A stretch of DNA of 51,249 nt from Rhodovibrio sp. (GCA_007127165.1 SKZV01000202.1:1-51249), one strand, 5' to 3'; positions 17,272-28,049 are shown, counted from the stretch's first letter. A program made the numbers and translations. The notes: generated by a model not told the origin, from the letters alone.

Positions 17272-18582
17272 CTATTCCGCCGCTTTCGGTTTTTCGCTCT
17301 GTTCGTGCTCGTCCAGCACCTGCGCCACCGGCTTCCCGCGAACCGATTGAGCGGCGGCGTCCAGCCTGCGCACGGCCTCCTCGGCGCTTTGCAGCCATCC
17401 GTCGCCTGGCTTCAGCGAGAGGTGCAGCGCGTCCAGCAATTCATCCAAATCGACGTCTCCGAGATCGCGGCCGATGACCCACTTTCCGTGGTGAGTGCGC
17501 GCCACGAAACCGTTCGCCCGCATGTAATCCAGCGTCTGGTCAATCTCTTCCGGTGTCGCGGGCAGATTGCCCGTCATCTCCTTGCGTCCAAGCTGGCGGC
17601 CTTCATGCATCGCCTGGCGAAGCCGCAACAACACCGACAAGGCCAGAGCAAGACGCTGCCCCGCCGACCAATGGCGGAGGGTGCGCGCTCGAGTCGTCTG
17701 GAACTCCGGCAGCGTCGCGGCCACCTCGGCCCCGAGCAGGACCGCCATCCACGTTAGGAAAAGCCAAAGCAGGAAAATCGGTATACTCGAGAGCGCGCCG
17801 TAGATCGCTTCATAAGCCGGGAAGTTCGCCAGGTAGATGGCGAAGCCCCATTTCAGAATCTCGAACAGCGACGCCGCCACGACACCGCCGATGGCGGCAT
17901 GCGCTAGCTGAACGCGGCGGTTCGGCACGATGAAGAAGGCTAAGGTGAAGGCGCTAGCCGCCAGCACGAACGCGATTAGCTGCGATATTTCGAGCCAGCC
18001 ACTAACATAGTCGAAGCCCATCATCTCCGCCTGCGCGAAGAATATGCTGGAGATCGAAAGCGACGCCCCCACCAAAAGCGGCCCCAGCGTCAACAACGCC
18101 CAATACACCAGCATCCGCATCGCCAGGGAGTGCGGCTCGCTCACCCGCCAGATTTTATTGAATGCGGAATTGATGTTGAACAACAGCAACAACGCGGTGA
18201 CGAGCAAGGCCACGACTCCCGGCCCCGCCACGCGGGTGGCCGCTTGCGCGAACTCCTGCAACCGCTCCGCGATTTCGTCGCCGGTTTCCGGGAGGAAATC
18301 TTGCACCAATCCGCTCAGCAACCGTTCCTGCGCGCCCTCGAACGCGGGAAATAGCGAGAGCATGCCGAATACGATCGTCAGCAACGGCACCAGCGCCAGC
18401 AACGAGGCATAGCTAAGCCCTGCGGCGAGGCGCATGCCGTCATCCGCTTCGAACCGCCGCCAAGTATGGTGCAGAAAACGCCCCAGCGTGACGAGAACCG
18501 CAAGCGCCCGCTGCGCCGGGCCCTCCGGCCGGTCCGCCAGCGCACGTTCGGCCAATCTATGAAACCATTCCGGTCCCTTCAT
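17272..18582 (-). CDS. YihY/virulence factor BrkB family inner-membrane protein
   Basis: A 436-residue membrane protein of the YihY/BrkB family, formerly annotated as RNase BN. The family core starts after an N-terminal amphipathic part at RFEADDGMRLAAGLSYASLL, then LVPLLTIVFGMLS. Six membrane helices lie between residues 55 and 310 (for example VAGPGVVALLVTALLLLFN and YGALSSIPIFLLWLFLTWM). A C-terminal cytoplasmic domain of about 110 residues has a winged-helix-like stretch (LPATPEEIDQTLDYMRANGF) and is unrelated to the membrane core. Function is not established for the family; tRNA processing was refuted for the YihY proteins. Confidence 0.92.
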   Translation of the reverse strand: MKGPEWFHRLAERALADRPEGPAQRALAVLVTLGRFLHHTWRRFEADDGMRLAAGLSYASLLALVPLLTIVFGMLSLFPAFEGAQERLLSGLVQDFLPETGDEIAERLQEFAQAATRVAGPGVVALLVTALLLLFNINSAFNKIWRVSEPHSLAMRMLVYWALLTLGPLLVGASLSISSIFFAQAEMMGFDYVSGWLEISQLIAFVLAASAFTLAFFIVPNRRVQLAHAAIGGVVAASLFEILKWGFAIYLANFPAYEAIYGALSSIPIFLLWLFLTWMAVLLGAEVAATLPEFQTTRARTLRHWSAGQRLALALSVLLRLRQAMHEGRQLGRKEMTGNLPATPEEIDQTLDYMRANGFVARTHHGKWVIGRDLGDVDLDELLDALHLSLKPGDGWLQSAEEAVRRLDAAAQSVRGKPVAQVLDEHEQSEKPKAAE

Positions 18583-18748
18583 GCCTTAGAGTATAAGTGC
18601 ACTGCCCCGGCAATGCGACTTTTCGTGACACAAGATTCTCTCGACACGGCTCGCTTGCGTTTGATCGCCGTAGCCTTTGATGTAGGATGCGGCGACTTCA
18701 GGCGCGTTGGCGCCGGTGGGAAACGGAAATTCAGTGATAGAGGTGGGT

Positions 18749-19594
18749 ATGTCCGACGATATGTCGCTCATGAAGGGCAAGCGAGGCCTTGTCATGGGCG
18801 TGGCCAATGATCGTTCGATCGCGTGGGGAATCGCCAAACAGGTTCACGCGCAAGGGGCCAAGCTCGGATTTACCTATCAGGGCGATGCGCTGTTGAAACG
18901 GGTCCGGCCCTTGTCTGAACAGGTCGGGGCGGACATCCTGGAGCACTGCGACGTCAGCGACGACGCCTCCATCGATTCGCTGTTCAAGAAGGTGGAAGAG
19001 ACCTGGGGCGGGCTCGATTTTTTGGTTCACGCCATCGCCTACGCGGATCGCGAAGAGTTGAAGGACACCTATCTGCGCACCAGCCGCGAGGGTTTCCTGA
19101 AGAGCCTGGACATCTCGTGCTACTCCTTCACCGCCGTGGCACAGCGCGCGGTGCCGCTGATGAAGGACGGCGGCAGCCTGCTGACGCTCACCTACTACGG
19201 CGCTGAACAGGTCATGCCGCACTACAACGTGATGGGCGTCGCCAAGGCCGCGTTGGAATCCTCGGTGCGCTACCTCGCGTCGGATCTGGGTGATGCGGGC
19301 ATTCGGGTGAACGCGATTTCGGCAGGCCCGATCCGCACGCTGGCCGCCAGCGGTATCGGCGATTTCCGCTATATCATGAAGTGGAACGAATTGAACTCTC
19401 CGCTACGGCGCAACGTCACCATCGATCAGGTCGGCGGCTCCGCGCTCTATCTGTTGAGCGACCTGTCCTCGGCAGTGACCGGGGAGGTGCATCACGTGGA
19501 CTCCGGCTATCACACCGTCGGCATGATGGCCGTCGACGCCGCCCCGCAGCTTGCAGAACTGCTGGAAAGCCTCAAGCGAGAGCCGTCGCCCTAA
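18749..19594 (+). CDS. fabI: Enoyl-[acyl-carrier-protein] reductase FabI
   Basis: Reduces trans-2-enoyl-ACP with NADH in the last step of each fatty-acid elongation cycle. The short-chain-dehydrogenase Rossmann start is [19 protein letters not shown]. The FabI catalytic Tyr-x6-Lys is in [17 protein letters not shown], with the first tyrosine in [24 protein letters not shown] and the substrate loop are typical. Its length of 281 residues is slightly longer than the usual 260. ATG 18749 is preceded by a GAGGTGG-like site. It is followed by aroC after 19 bp, so they are likely cotranscribed. Confidence 0.95.
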   Translation: MSDDMSLMKGKRGLVMGVANDRSIAWGIAKQVHAQGAKLGFTYQGDALLKRVRPLSEQVGADILEHCDVSDDASIDSLFKKVEETWGGLDFLVHAIAYADREELKDTYLRTSREGFLKSLDISCYSFTAVAQRAVPLMKDGGSLLTLTYYGAEQVMPHYNVMGVAKAALESSVRYLASDLGDAGIRVNAISAGPIRTLAASGIGDFRYIMKWNELNSPLRRNVTIDQVGGSALYLLSDLSSAVTGEVHHVDSGYHTVGMMAVDAAPQLAELLESLKREPSP

Positions 19595-19613
19595 GGCGCG
19601 GGCGGTCACGAAC

Positions 19614-20720
19614 ATGCCAGGAAATTCCTTCGGTCAAACGTTCACCTTCACCACCTGGGGCGAAAGCCACGGGGCCGCTATCGGTTGCGTTGTCGACGGC
19701 GTTCCACCGGGCGTCGCACTGGCGGAGCCGGATATTCAGAAGCATCTGGACCGCCGCAGGCCCGGCCAATCCCGCTATACGACGCAGCGCCAGGAAGCCG
19801 ACACGGTGCGCATCCTCTCCGGCGTGTTCGAAGGCGTGACTACCGGAACGCCGATCGCGCTGATGACCGAGAACGCCGATCAGCGCTCCAAGGACTACGG
19901 CGAAATCGTTCAGACCTTCCGCCCCGGCCACGCGGATTACACCTACTTGGCCAAGTACGGGCTGCGCGACCATCGTGGCGGCGGGCGCTCCTCGGCGCGC
20001 GAGACGGCGATGCGGGTCGCGGCGGGAGCGGTCGCGCGGAAGGTCTTGGATCACATCCTGACCGCCCCGGTGAGCGTGCGCGGCGCGCTGGTGCAGATGG
20101 GTCCGCACGGAATCGACCGGGCGCGCTGGGACTGGGACGAAGTGGACGCCAACCCCTTCTTCTGCCCCGACCGTGAGGCTGCGCGCGAATGGGCGGACTA
20201 TCTCGACGGCGTGCGCAAGCGCGGTTCCTCCGCCGGTGCGGTGGTTGAAGTAGTCGCGGAAGGTGTGCCCGCCGGGCTGGGAGAGCCGGTCTACGACCGG
20301 CTGGACGCCGATCTCGCGAAGGCGCTGATGAGCATCAACGCGGTGAAGGGCGTTGAAATCGGCAACGGCTTCGCAGCCGCCGCCACCTCGGGCGAGGACA
20401 ACGCCGACGAGATGCGCATGGGTGCGGACGGTCCTGAGTTCCTGTCGAACAACAACGGCGGTGTTTTGGGCGGGATTTCCTCCGGTCAGCCAGTGGTTGC
20501 GCGCTTTGCGGTAAAGCCCACCTCGTCGATCCTGATCCCGCGCCGTAGCGTCACGCAGTCCGGCGAAGAGACCGATGTGGTGACCAAGGGCCGCCACGAT
20601 CCTTGCGTGGGCATACGCGCCGTGCCGGTTGGCGAAGCGATGCTTGCCCTGGTCATCGCCGACCACCTGCTACGCCAGCGCGCACAGACCGGAACAGCGG
20701 GACCCGTCCGCACCTTCTGA
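19614..20720 (+). CDS. aroC: Chorismate synthase
   Basis: Catalyses the FMN-dependent conversion of EPSP to chorismate, the last step of the shikimate pathway. Signature segments: [18 protein letters not shown] at the N terminus, [54 protein letters not shown] and the C-terminal [17 protein letters not shown]. The length of 368 residues is normal. The start ATG 19614 is 20 bp after the fabI stop. Confidence 0.97.
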   Translation: MPGNSFGQTFTFTTWGESHGAAIGCVVDGVPPGVALAEPDIQKHLDRRRPGQSRYTTQRQEADTVRILSGVFEGVTTGTPIALMTENADQRSKDYGEIVQTFRPGHADYTYLAKYGLRDHRGGGRSSARETAMRVAAGAVARKVLDHILTAPVSVRGALVQMGPHGIDRARWDWDEVDANPFFCPDREAAREWADYLDGVRKRGSSAGAVVEVVAEGVPAGLGEPVYDRLDADLAKALMSINAVKGVEIGNGFAAAATSGEDNADEMRMGADGPEFLSNNNGGVLGGISSGQPVVARFAVKPTSSILIPRRSVTQSGEETDVVTKGRHDPCVGIRAVPVGEAMLALVIADHLLRQRAQTGTAGPVRTF

Positions 20721-20760
20721 AGGACGGCAGAGCCGCCAAGCTACAGCGTGTGAACCCAGC

Positions 20761-20976
20761 TCAGCCGCCGCTTGGGTGACCGGGTCCTGCGGCCGGGTTC
20801 CATTTGCGGATGCGCTTCTTTTCCCTGGGTTTGTCCTCAATCCCAAGCGTCTCCCGCCCCTTTTCGTGAACAAGGCGGGAGAACTCGTCGAAGCGCCGGG
20901 CGAGTTCCTGCTTTTCTTCCTTGGTCAACTCTTCGTCGCGCTTACCGGAAAGATCGCGCTCTTCAAGGTCGTCCAT
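20761..20976 (-). CDS. Small charged protein of unknown function
   Basis: A 71-residue, strongly charged protein (MDDLEERDLSGKRDEELT at the start, ending in a Pro/Gly tail). It has no signal peptide or membrane segment. A single amphipathic helix is predicted for residues 18-40. ATG 20976 is chosen because it removes an unlikely N-terminal extension. Its codon use fits the genome. I do not recognise the family. Confidence 0.55.
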   Translation of the reverse strand: MDDLEERDLSGKRDEELTKEEKQELARRFDEFSRLVHEKGRETLGIEDKPREKKRIRKWNPAAGPGHPSGG

Positions 20977-21139
20977 TGGCTTGTCCTGAACCCTTAATAT
21001 CGGTTTTGACACCGTTTCCATCGAAGGGATCCAGATTGCGGAAATAAAGTTAACAATTCATTGGCGCACCCCCGCGCAACCGGACTGGTCCCGGGCCCGC
21101 GAACGCCACTGGGAGTGCCGCAGCGGGTGCGGGAAGACT

Positions 21140-21316
21140 TCACGACGGCTTCGGCGTCTTATCCGGCTTGCCGGTGCCGGAGTCGCGCTTATTTTTCGGC
21201 TTGTTGGACGCGCCCCCATCGTGGCCCTCAGCCTTCGGCGTCCCGCCCCGCTTGCGCCGCTTATCGCGCTGTTGCATCTTCCGGCGGTAGTCTTGCAGGT
21301 CAATTACGTCGCCCAT
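21140..21316 (-). CDS. Small lysine-rich protein of unknown function
   Basis: A 58-residue basic protein beginning MGDVIDLQDYRRKMQQRD, then a disordered Lys/Gly/Pro-rich tail. The first segment resembles small basic alphaproteobacterial proteins of the type that start with G-D-V-x-x-L. No good ribosome-binding site is visible before ATG 21316. Expression is uncertain. Confidence 0.5.
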   Translation of the reverse strand: MGDVIDLQDYRRKMQQRDKRRKRGGTPKAEGHDGGASNKPKNKRDSGTGKPDKTPKPS

Positions 21317-21504
21317 TGGAGTCGCACCCGCTAAATTTCTCAGGCTGAACCTTCTTAATGAAAGGGCTGCGCCGCGAATCGTTCCTCGCCGGGACCAGCC
21401 CAATTGCCGTCTGCGCCCGCTTTCATTAGCTTACCGCATACGCTGGCGGTCGCAAACGGGAAGCAGGCCCCCAGGTATTTATTTTACCAGTCGAAAGGTT
21501 GCCT

Positions 21505-24500
21505 TTGAAGACGGTTCTCTCAGTCCTTCTCGGGCTTGTCGTGCTGCTCGTGGCGGCGGTCCTGATCGGGCCCGGCCTGATCGATTGGACGGCCCACAAG
21601 GACCGCATCACCGATCAGATCGAGAACGCCACGGGCCGCGAGGTCAGCATCGAGGGCGGCGTGTCGCTATCTCTGCTGCCGCGCCCCAGTTTCGCCGCTG
21701 AAAACGTACGTCTCGCCAACCTGCCGGATGGCAGCCGACCGGAAATGGCGCGGGCGCGCGGCGTCCGCATTGAATTGGACTTCACGCCTCTGCTGCAGGG
21801 CAACATCCAGGTGCGCGAGGTTATCTTGGTGGAGCCGGAAATCCTGCTGGAGGTGCTCCCCGACGGTCGACGCAACTGGGATTTTCGCGAAGATGGAGGG
21901 GCCTCCGAACTGCCGGTCAGTTTGGAGAGCTTCCGGATTGTGCGCGGCCGCGTCACTTATCATGACGCGGGCGCCGGGGTGATCGAGCAGATTACCGAGG
22001 CCGAACTGGACCTCACCGCCGAGTCCCTCAACGGCCCCTTCAGCGCGACCGGCACCCTGAACCTGCGCGGAGTCGGACTGGGCATTGAAGGCGTTCTCGG
22101 CCGCCTCCGACGCGGCAGCGGAACGCCGTTCAACGTGGCCGTAACAATGCCCGGAGACGACGCACAGATGCGCTTTAGCGGGACCTTCGCGCGCGCCGTC
22201 GACGGTGCGGCCGACGCACGCGCCAGCCTACGGCTCGAAGGTGGGAATCTGGCGCGTAGCCTCTCGCTCGCCGGGTTCGAGGGGGTTTCGGCCGCCTTGG
22301 CGCAGGGCTACCGCTTCTCCAGCGATATACGGCTGGACGAGGGCAACGCGCAGGCGACCGATTTCGACTTGCGCCTGGGCGACACATCGGCTTCGGGCGC
22401 ACTCCAGCTCGCGTTTGGCGCACCGATGGAGGGGGCCGCCCGCGTATCGGTGCAGCGCCTCAATCTGGACGATCTCGTTGCGCTATCCGAGGAAGATGGA
22501 AACAGCGGCGGACGTTGGGCCGCCGACGAACTGACCCTGCCGGAGTGGTTGGAGGGAACCTTCGACCTGGACATCGGGGCGTTGATCTATCGCGGGCAAA
22601 TCGTTCGTCAGGGCAGGCTTCGCGCGGAACTGACCGCGGGCACGCTGCACCTGCGCGAGGCCACGGCCTTGCTTCCCGGCGGCGGCTCGCTTGCGCTGTC
22701 GGGGCGTGCGGCGGCCAACGGAAACGACGAGCCCGCCTTCTCCGGCCGGGTCGAGGCCGGCGCGGACAATCTGCGCGGCCTGCTGGACTGGCTCGATGTG
22801 CCCGTGGATGACGTTCCGACCCCGCGGCTGCGGCGTATGAGCCTGTTGAGCGATCTTCACGCCACGCCCGGCCAGATCACCGCGTCCAGCGTGGATCTGA
22901 CCATCGATTCGATGAAGATCACCGGCGGTGTCGTGGTTGCGCTGCGGGCGCGTCCGGCGCTGGGCATCGGCCTTTCGGTGGAGCGGCTGAACCTGGATGG
23001 CTATCTGCCGGAGACGGCCACTGGCGATGGCGGGGAATTCGCGGGGCTGCCAGCGGTTTTCGACAGCTTTGACGCCAACTTCGACCTGCGCGCGGGCTCC
23101 GTCGACTACGGCGGCGAAACCGCCCGCGACGTCGTCGTCGACGCGACGCTTCAGCGCGGCGACCTGAATATTCGTCGCGCCGTCCTGGGCGAACTTGCCG
23201 GGAGCCGCTTCGCCTTCGCCGGAATGCTCGAGGGAGCGACCGGCGGTGTTGGAGAAATTGACGGGACGCTGGAAATCGAGACGCAGGAAGCGCGCGAGTT
23301 GCTGCGCCTGATCGGTCAGGAAGAGCTATTACCGCCCGGCCTCGGGCCGATATCGCTCCAGGGCGCGTTGCAAGGCGATCTGAGGAGCCTGGGCGTCGAT
23401 CTTCGGCTAGAGGGCTTGGACGGCCTTGCCACCGCAAGCGGCGATCTGCGCCTTCTAGCGGGACCGCCGGAAGCCGATCTCGCCGTGACTGTGCGCCACG
23501 ACGACCTCGCCGCCCTGCTGACGCGACTGGACCGGGCCGCGCCGCTAGACGGGGAGGCCGTGGGCGGGCTGGACCTCTCCGCCCAAATCGGGGCCACGGC
23601 GCTGCGGATCGAAGCGGACGGTCTGTCCGGCAACCTGGGCCCCGTCTCGCTCTCCGGCCAGTTTGCCGCCGATTACTCCGAAGAGCGGCCGATGGTGACG
23701 GCCAACTTCGAGGCCGGGGAGATTCCCGTGCCGCTGGTGCTCGGGCTGCTGCGAGGCGACGGCCCCTCACCGAACGCGGAGAGCGGGCCATCGTCCGACG
23801 AAGCGCGGCACTGGTCCGACACGCCAATCGATTTTTCCGCCCTGCAAACGGTCGACGCAAGCCTGACATTGCGGGCGGGGGCCCTGATCCTGAGTTCCGG
23901 CACGCGGGTGGAACAGGCGGCGATCAACATCGGACTGCGCAACGGTGTGCTGGATATCGAGCGCTTCGCCGGAAGGCTGCACGACGGTGAGGTGACGATC
24001 AGCGGCACGCTGGACAGCCGCGACACGCCGACTTTCGGCGGCCGCTTTCGCGTCGATGAGCTTGAGAGCGCCGGGTTGTCGGACCGCGGGCTCCTGGGCC
24101 GGATCAGCGGACCTCTGGATTTGGACGCACAGATCAACGCACGCGGCGCCAGCGAGCGGGCGCTGCTCCGCAACCTCTCCGGGGCTGGTACGGTGTCCGG
24201 CACGCTCACGCTCGCGGGCGAGTTGGCGGGAGAAGAAGACGAGGCGGGGCGAATGCTCGCCGAGTTGATTGGCGAGGGTGCCGATGCGATTGCCGGAGTG
24301 CAGGAGGCCGGGACCACGCTGACCGAGGCTTTCGCAGGCGAAACCGCCGATCTGATGGGGCGGTTCGGCGCCCGCAACGGAGTCTTCACCACCGACGACT
24401 TAACGCTGCGCGGCCCCGAGGTCCGGGCGATATTGACCGGCGAAGCCGACCTTCCGCGCTGGCGGACCGAGACGCGAATCGACTTCTTCCACAAAGACGA

Positions 24501-24771
24501 TTCGGGCGAAGGTCCCTACATGAGCGCACTACTCAACGGCACACTGGACCAGCCCGACCCCACGATCCAGGGCGGCCCGTTCCGTCCCCAGGAACCGGAA
24601 CCTCAGCGCGTCGATGCGCCTGCGATAGACTTCGATCAACTGCGCCGCGAGGCGGAAACGCCGCCGCCCGAGGTCCAGCAACCCGCCGTGCCTGACGAGA
24701 GCTTGCGGCGCCCGAGCGCCGAGGACATCATCCGCGATCTCTTGGAAGATCTCGACGACGAGGGCGGCTGA
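21505..24771 (+). CDS. AsmA-family protein, TTG start
   Basis: A 1088-residue AsmA-family protein. One N-terminal helix (residues 2-23, KTVLSVLLGLVVLLVAAVL) anchors it in the inner membrane; the body lies in the periplasm and consists of repeated beta-strand modules. The AsmA N-terminal domain is clear (GREVSIEGGVSLSLLPRPSF, VRLANLPDG, RIELDFTPLLQGNIQVREV), and the conserved C-terminal AsmA-like portion follows about residues 780-1010. Related proteins move or chaperone phospholipids between membranes. The start is TTG: codons at 21499 and 21505 are both TTG, and AAAGG at 21494-21498 is spaced six bases from the second. No in-frame ATG precedes the membrane helix. The tail is Pro/Glu-rich. 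Confidence 0.9.
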   Translation: MKTVLSVLLGLVVLLVAAVLIGPGLIDWTAHKDRITDQIENATGREVSIEGGVSLSLLPRPSFAAENVRLANLPDGSRPEMARARGVRIELDFTPLLQGNIQVREVILVEPEILLEVLPDGRRNWDFREDGGASELPVSLESFRIVRGRVTYHDAGAGVIEQITEAELDLTAESLNGPFSATGTLNLRGVGLGIEGVLGRLRRGSGTPFNVAVTMPGDDAQMRFSGTFARAVDGAADARASLRLEGGNLARSLSLAGFEGVSAALAQGYRFSSDIRLDEGNAQATDFDLRLGDTSASGALQLAFGAPMEGAARVSVQRLNLDDLVALSEEDGNSGGRWAADELTLPEWLEGTFDLDIGALIYRGQIVRQGRLRAELTAGTLHLREATALLPGGGSLALSGRAAANGNDEPAFSGRVEAGADNLRGLLDWLDVPVDDVPTPRLRRMSLLSDLHATPGQITASSVDLTIDSMKITGGVVVALRARPALGIGLSVERLNLDGYLPETATGDGGEFAGLPAVFDSFDANFDLRAGSVDYGGETARDVVVDATLQRGDLNIRRAVLGELAGSRFAFAGMLEGATGGVGEIDGTLEIETQEARELLRLIGQEELLPPGLGPISLQGALQGDLRSLGVDLRLEGLDGLATASGDLRLLAGPPEADLAVTVRHDDLAALLTRLDRAAPLDGEAVGGLDLSAQIGATALRIEADGLSGNLGPVSLSGQFAADYSEERPMVTANFEAGEIPVPLVLGLLRGDGPSPNAESGPSSDEARHWSDTPIDFSALQTVDASLTLRAGALILSSGTRVEQAAINIGLRNGVLDIERFAGRLHDGEVTISGTLDSRDTPTFGGRFRVDELESAGLSDRGLLGRISGPLDLDAQINARGASERALLRNLSGAGTVSGTLTLAGELAGEEDEAGRMLAELIGEGADAIAGVQEAGTTLTEAFAGETADLMGRFGARNGVFTTDDLTLRGPEVRAILTGEADLPRWRTETRIDFFHKDDSGEGPYMSALLNGTLDQPDPTIQGGPFRPQEPEPQRVDAPAIDFDQLRREAETPPPEVQQPAVPDESLRRPSAEDIIRDLLEDLDDEGG

Positions 24772-24809
24772 GGGCGCTCACGCCAAGCGTGCCCCGCCCC
24801 CGAACCGGT

Positions 24810-25427
24810 TTACTGGGCGAGCAGCGTGTAGGTCAGGTTGCGCCCCGCGCCGACTTCGATCACGTGACCGACAGTGCGGCCGTTATAATCGACCTCCACT
24901 TGGTACCAACCTTCGCGGAGCAGCAGGCTCGGCCGATCGGCAAGGACCTTCGCGATCTCGTCGCCCTTACCCTCGCCCTGCCGGTAGCTGTGGATGCGCC
25001 ATTCCATGGCATCGCGCACCGCGCCCGCATTGCGGGACGGCCGCAGCCTCAGGGCCACATTCCCGGCGCGTAGGTTGATCAGATGCGTCTCCTGCGCCGC
25101 TCCAGTGACCTCGATATCCTGCACGCGCCGCGCCGTGCCGTAGATCGCAACGACCCGGTATGCGCCGGGCTCCAGCGAAATCTGCGTCGGAACCCCTTCC
25201 GCCCGCGCGACTACGGCTTCCGCGCGCGACCCCTGGAGCGACCAGACGATAAGCTTCATCGTCTCCGACAGGCGCGGGCCGCCCTTCGCGACAACCGCCT
25301 CGAACGACACCGGAGACGCAGCCTGTTGCGCCCGGCCGTGGTCCGGCATGGCCGCAACAGTGGCCAGCACGAGTGCCACACAGGCGCAGGCGGCGGCAAG
25401 GCGGCGCAGGACGGTCCTGGCTTTCAC
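24810..25427 (-). CDS. Exported protein of unknown function
   Basis: A 205-residue protein with a clear signal peptide (RRLAAACACVALVLATVAA, cleavage near GRAQQA). The mature part is predicted beta-rich, with two similar-looking strands-and-turn units: SLEPGAYRVVAIYGTARRVQ followed by VTGAAQETHLINLRAG, and LLREGWYQVEVDYNGRTVG followed by IEVGAGRNLTYTLL. This pattern suggests carboxypeptidase-regulatory-like or similar Ig-like folds. No catalytic motif is visible. It converges on the AsmA gene, 38 bp apart. Function unknown. Confidence 0.75.
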   Translation of the reverse strand: MKARTVLRRLAAACACVALVLATVAAMPDHGRAQQAASPVSFEAVVAKGGPRLSETMKLIVWSLQGSRAEAVVARAEGVPTQISLEPGAYRVVAIYGTARRVQDIEVTGAAQETHLINLRAGNVALRLRPSRNAGAVRDAMEWRIHSYRQGEGKGDEIAKVLADRPSLLLREGWYQVEVDYNGRTVGHVIEVGAGRNLTYTLLAQ

Positions 25428-25505
25428 GGTGGTATCCCCCTATCCAAAAAACCTTCGGTGGCAAGTATGATAGCGGCACACATGGTTTACAAAGACTGAA
25501 TCTAA

Positions 25506-25539
25506 TGACGCGCCGACGGGATTTCCCATCGGCGCGTCA
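25506..25539 (-). terminator. Hairpin after fhs, probable terminator
   Basis: TGACGCGCCGATGGG and CCCGTCGGCGCGTCA on the minus strand make a 15-bp stem with a 4-base loop. One position is a G-U wobble on the minus-strand transcript but a C-A mismatch on the plus-strand transcript, which assigns it to the fhs operon. It lies 35 bp past the fhs stop and is followed by TTAGATT rather than a strong T-run. Confidence 0.75.
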
Positions 25540-25573
25540 CCAGCGTCAGATAGCGATAGAGGCTTGTGAAAGG

Positions 25574-27244
25574 CTAGAAAAGCCCTTCCACCAGGCCCTC
25601 GCTGCTCAGGCGGATGGAGTTTGCGGCGGGCACGCGGGGCAGGCCCGGCATGACCATGATCTCGCCGCAGACCACCACCAGGAACTCGGCCCCGGCGGAA
25701 ATCCGCAACTCGCGGATCGGCACCACATGGTTGCTCGGTGCGCCCTTGAGGTTCGGATCGGTCGAGAAGGAGTACTGCGTCTTCGCCATGCAGATCGGGA
25801 AGTGGCCGTAGCCCTGCTCCTGCAACTCGACGAAACGGTCGCGCACTTTCTTGTCCGCGACGATGTCGTCCGCGCCGTAAAGCTGCATGGCGATCTTGCG
25901 CGTCTTCTCCCACAGCGACAGGTCGTCGGAGTAGAGCGGACTGAACTGATCGGTGCCCGACTCAACGAGATCCACAACCTTGTTGGCAAGTTCCTCGGTC
26001 CCGGCGGAACCATCGGCCCAGTGCGAGCAGATCACCGCGTCGACGCCCAGTTCCTTCTTCGCGTAGGCTTGAATGGCCTCAAGCTCGCCGTCGGTGTCCT
26101 TGATGAACTTGTTGATGGCCACGACGACCGGAACACCGAAGCTCTTCACGTTGCGAACGTGACGGGCCAGATTCTCCAGGCCCTTCTTCACCGCCCCGAC
26201 ATTCTCCGTGCCCAGATCGTCCTTGGCGACACCGCCGTGCATCTTCAGCGCTCGCACTGTGGCGACGACGACCGCCGCGTTGGGATGGAAACCGGCCTTG
26301 CGGCACTTGATGTCGAAGAACTTCTCCGCGCCCAGGTCCGCGCCGAAACCGGCCTCGGTCACAACGTAGTCGGAGAGCTTCAACGCGGTCTTCGTCGCCA
26401 TCACCGAGTTGCAGCCGTGCGCGATGTTGGCGAAGGGGCCGCCGTGGATGAAGCAGGGGTTGTGCTCCAGCGTCTGCACGATGTTCGGCATCAGCGCGTC
26501 GCGCAGCAGCACGCTCATCGCGCCGGGGGCCTCCAGCTTGTCGGCCGTAATCGGCTCCTTCTTGCGGGTGTAGCCGACGACGATCTTGCCCAGGCGGCGC
26601 TCCAGATCCTCAAGGTCGTAGGCGAGGCAGAAGATCGCCATGACCTCGGAGGCCACGGTGATGTCGAAGCCGTCCTGACGCGGGAAGCCGTTCGGCACGC
26701 CGCCCTGAGCGATCGTGATGTCGCGCAGCGAGCGGTCGTTCATGTCCATCACCCGCCGCCATGCGATCCGCCGCACGTCGAAGCCGAGGTCGTTGCCCCA
26801 GTGGATGTGGTTGTCGATCAGCGCGGAAAGCATGTTGTGCGCCGAGGTGATCGCGTGGAAGTCGCCGGTGAAGTGAAGGTTGATGTCCTCCATCGGCACG
26901 ACCTGTGCATAGCCGCCGCCGGCCGCGCCGCCCTTCATGCCGAAGCAGGGGCCGAGCGAAGGTTCGCGCAGACACATCGAGGCGCGCTTGCCGATCCGGT
27001 TCAGGCCGTCGCCAAGGCCCACCGTCGTGGTGGTCTTGCCCTCGCCCGCCGGGGTCGGCGTGATCGCCGTCACCAGGATCAGCTTTCCGTCCGGGCGGTT
27101 TTCGACCGACCTGATGTATTCGTACGAAACCTTCCCCTTGTAAGGTCCGTATTCCAGGATCGCATCCGCTGGAATATCAATCTTCGAAGCCACTTCCTTG
27201 ACTGGCTTCAGTGTCGCCGCGCGGGCAATTTCAATATCACTCAT
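25574..27244 (-). CDS. fhs: Formate-tetrahydrofolate ligase
   Basis: Makes 10-formyl-tetrahydrofolate from formate, ATP and THF, or runs in reverse to yield ATP and formate. The 556-residue protein has the P-loop [42 protein letters not shown], the [19 protein letters not shown] segment and the typical end [18 protein letters not shown]. The catalytic site is fully conserved by eye. It is the last gene of the Sox-like operon, 73 bp after soxG, and converts the C1 unit released by the oxidase into folate intermediates. A hairpin follows at 25506. Confidence 0.97.
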   Translation of the reverse strand: MSDIEIARAATLKPVKEVASKIDIPADAILEYGPYKGKVSYEYIRSVENRPDGKLILVTAITPTPAGEGKTTTTVGLGDGLNRIGKRASMCLREPSLGPCFGMKGGAAGGGYAQVVPMEDINLHFTGDFHAITSAHNMLSALIDNHIHWGNDLGFDVRRIAWRRVMDMNDRSLRDITIAQGGVPNGFPRQDGFDITVASEVMAIFCLAYDLEDLERRLGKIVVGYTRKKEPITADKLEAPGAMSVLLRDALMPNIVQTLEHNPCFIHGGPFANIAHGCNSVMATKTALKLSDYVVTEAGFGADLGAEKFFDIKCRKAGFHPNAAVVVATVRALKMHGGVAKDDLGTENVGAVKKGLENLARHVRNVKSFGVPVVVAINKFIKDTDGELEAIQAYAKKELGVDAVICSHWADGSAGTEELANKVVDLVESGTDQFSPLYSDDLSLWEKTRKIAMQLYGADDIVADKKVRDRFVELQEQGYGHFPICMAKTQYSFSTDPNLKGAPSNHVVPIRELRISAGAEFLVVVCGEIMVMPGLPRVPAANSIRLSSEGLVEGLF

Positions 27245-27317
27245 GCTGGGTCCCCGTGTTATTTATGCGTAGGCAGGTGCTGGACGCGCCGGAGTCCCGG
27301 CGATGTTCGAGCGGACC

Positions 27318-28046
27318 CTACCCCGCGTTTTGCTGGCGCAATATTCTTAGACCGACCGCCTTACCGTCGAATTCCGCCATGGCGTCGATCAGGCAGTCCC
27401 AAAGATAACGCGCCGAGGCGCTGTCGATGAGGAGATGGTAGCCGACAACGTCGGCGGCCAAATCCTCCCGAATAACGATCGCCGAGCTACGGGCGACAGA
27501 GGTCTGCGCCACCGAAAGCGCCGGGAAACGGTGCGGCCGCAAATCCACGGCGCAGAGCTTCGCAAACACCTCCGGCGCGTTGGCCCCGGTCAGCCGGAAC
27601 CACGCATGGCTGTCATCGCGGCGCAGCGCGTAGCCTCGCGCCGCCGACGGGTCATCCATGCGTGCCCGCGCCCAACTGGTATACAGCGCACCACAGCGCT
27701 CGCCGCCGCGCAAGTCCCCCAACACCAGAATTTCGCTAGGTGAAAGCCGGGCGGCCAAAGAACCGTCCTCCTGGCGCAGCGCGGTATTGACAGTCTCGGG
27801 GATCGCCACCCCCTGCCCGGCCAGCCATTCCGGGCCGCCGCGTCCCTTGATCCCGAATCGCGGCAGTGGCGAGAGGTCGGCAAGGCCGCATCCTTCGAGG
27901 GCGGCTTTCTCTTCCGCGCCGTCGTCGCTGAAGGCCATCGCCGCCGCCGCGCCCGCGACCTCTTCAAAGCGGGCGCCCGCCTCGACCAGCCGCTTGGCGA
28001 CGAAGCTGCGGCGCTTGAAGTCATTGGGAGAAACGCTGTTGGCCAT
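27318..28046 (-). CDS. soxG: Sarcosine oxidase-like gamma subunit
   Basis: A 242-residue gamma subunit of the heterotetrameric sarcosine-oxidase family, a GcvT-like fold without catalytic motifs that supports the alpha subunit. Features include LSPSEILVLGDLRGGERC near residue 100, HAWFRLTGANAPEVFAKLCAVDLRP near 145 and the C-terminal SARYLWDCLIDAMAEFDG. It begins three bases after the alpha gene stop and thus belongs to one transcript. Symbol follows the classical operon; substrate is uncertain (see findings). Confidence 0.88.
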   Translation of the reverse strand: MANSVSPNDFKRRSFVAKRLVEAGARFEEVAGAAAAMAFSDDGAEEKAALEGCGLADLSPLPRFGIKGRGGPEWLAGQGVAIPETVNTALRQEDGSLAARLSPSEILVLGDLRGGERCGALYTSWARARMDDPSAARGYALRRDDSHAWFRLTGANAPEVFAKLCAVDLRPHRFPALSVAQTSVARSSAIVIREDLAADVVGYHLLIDSASARYLWDCLIDAMAEFDGKAVGLRILRQQNAG

Positions 28047-28049
28047 CGC

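Noticed and set aside
25373-27430. A 685-codon plus-strand frame antisense to fhs
   Set aside because: Shadow of a clear fhs coding frame, with His/Asp/Arg-rich low-complexity translation.
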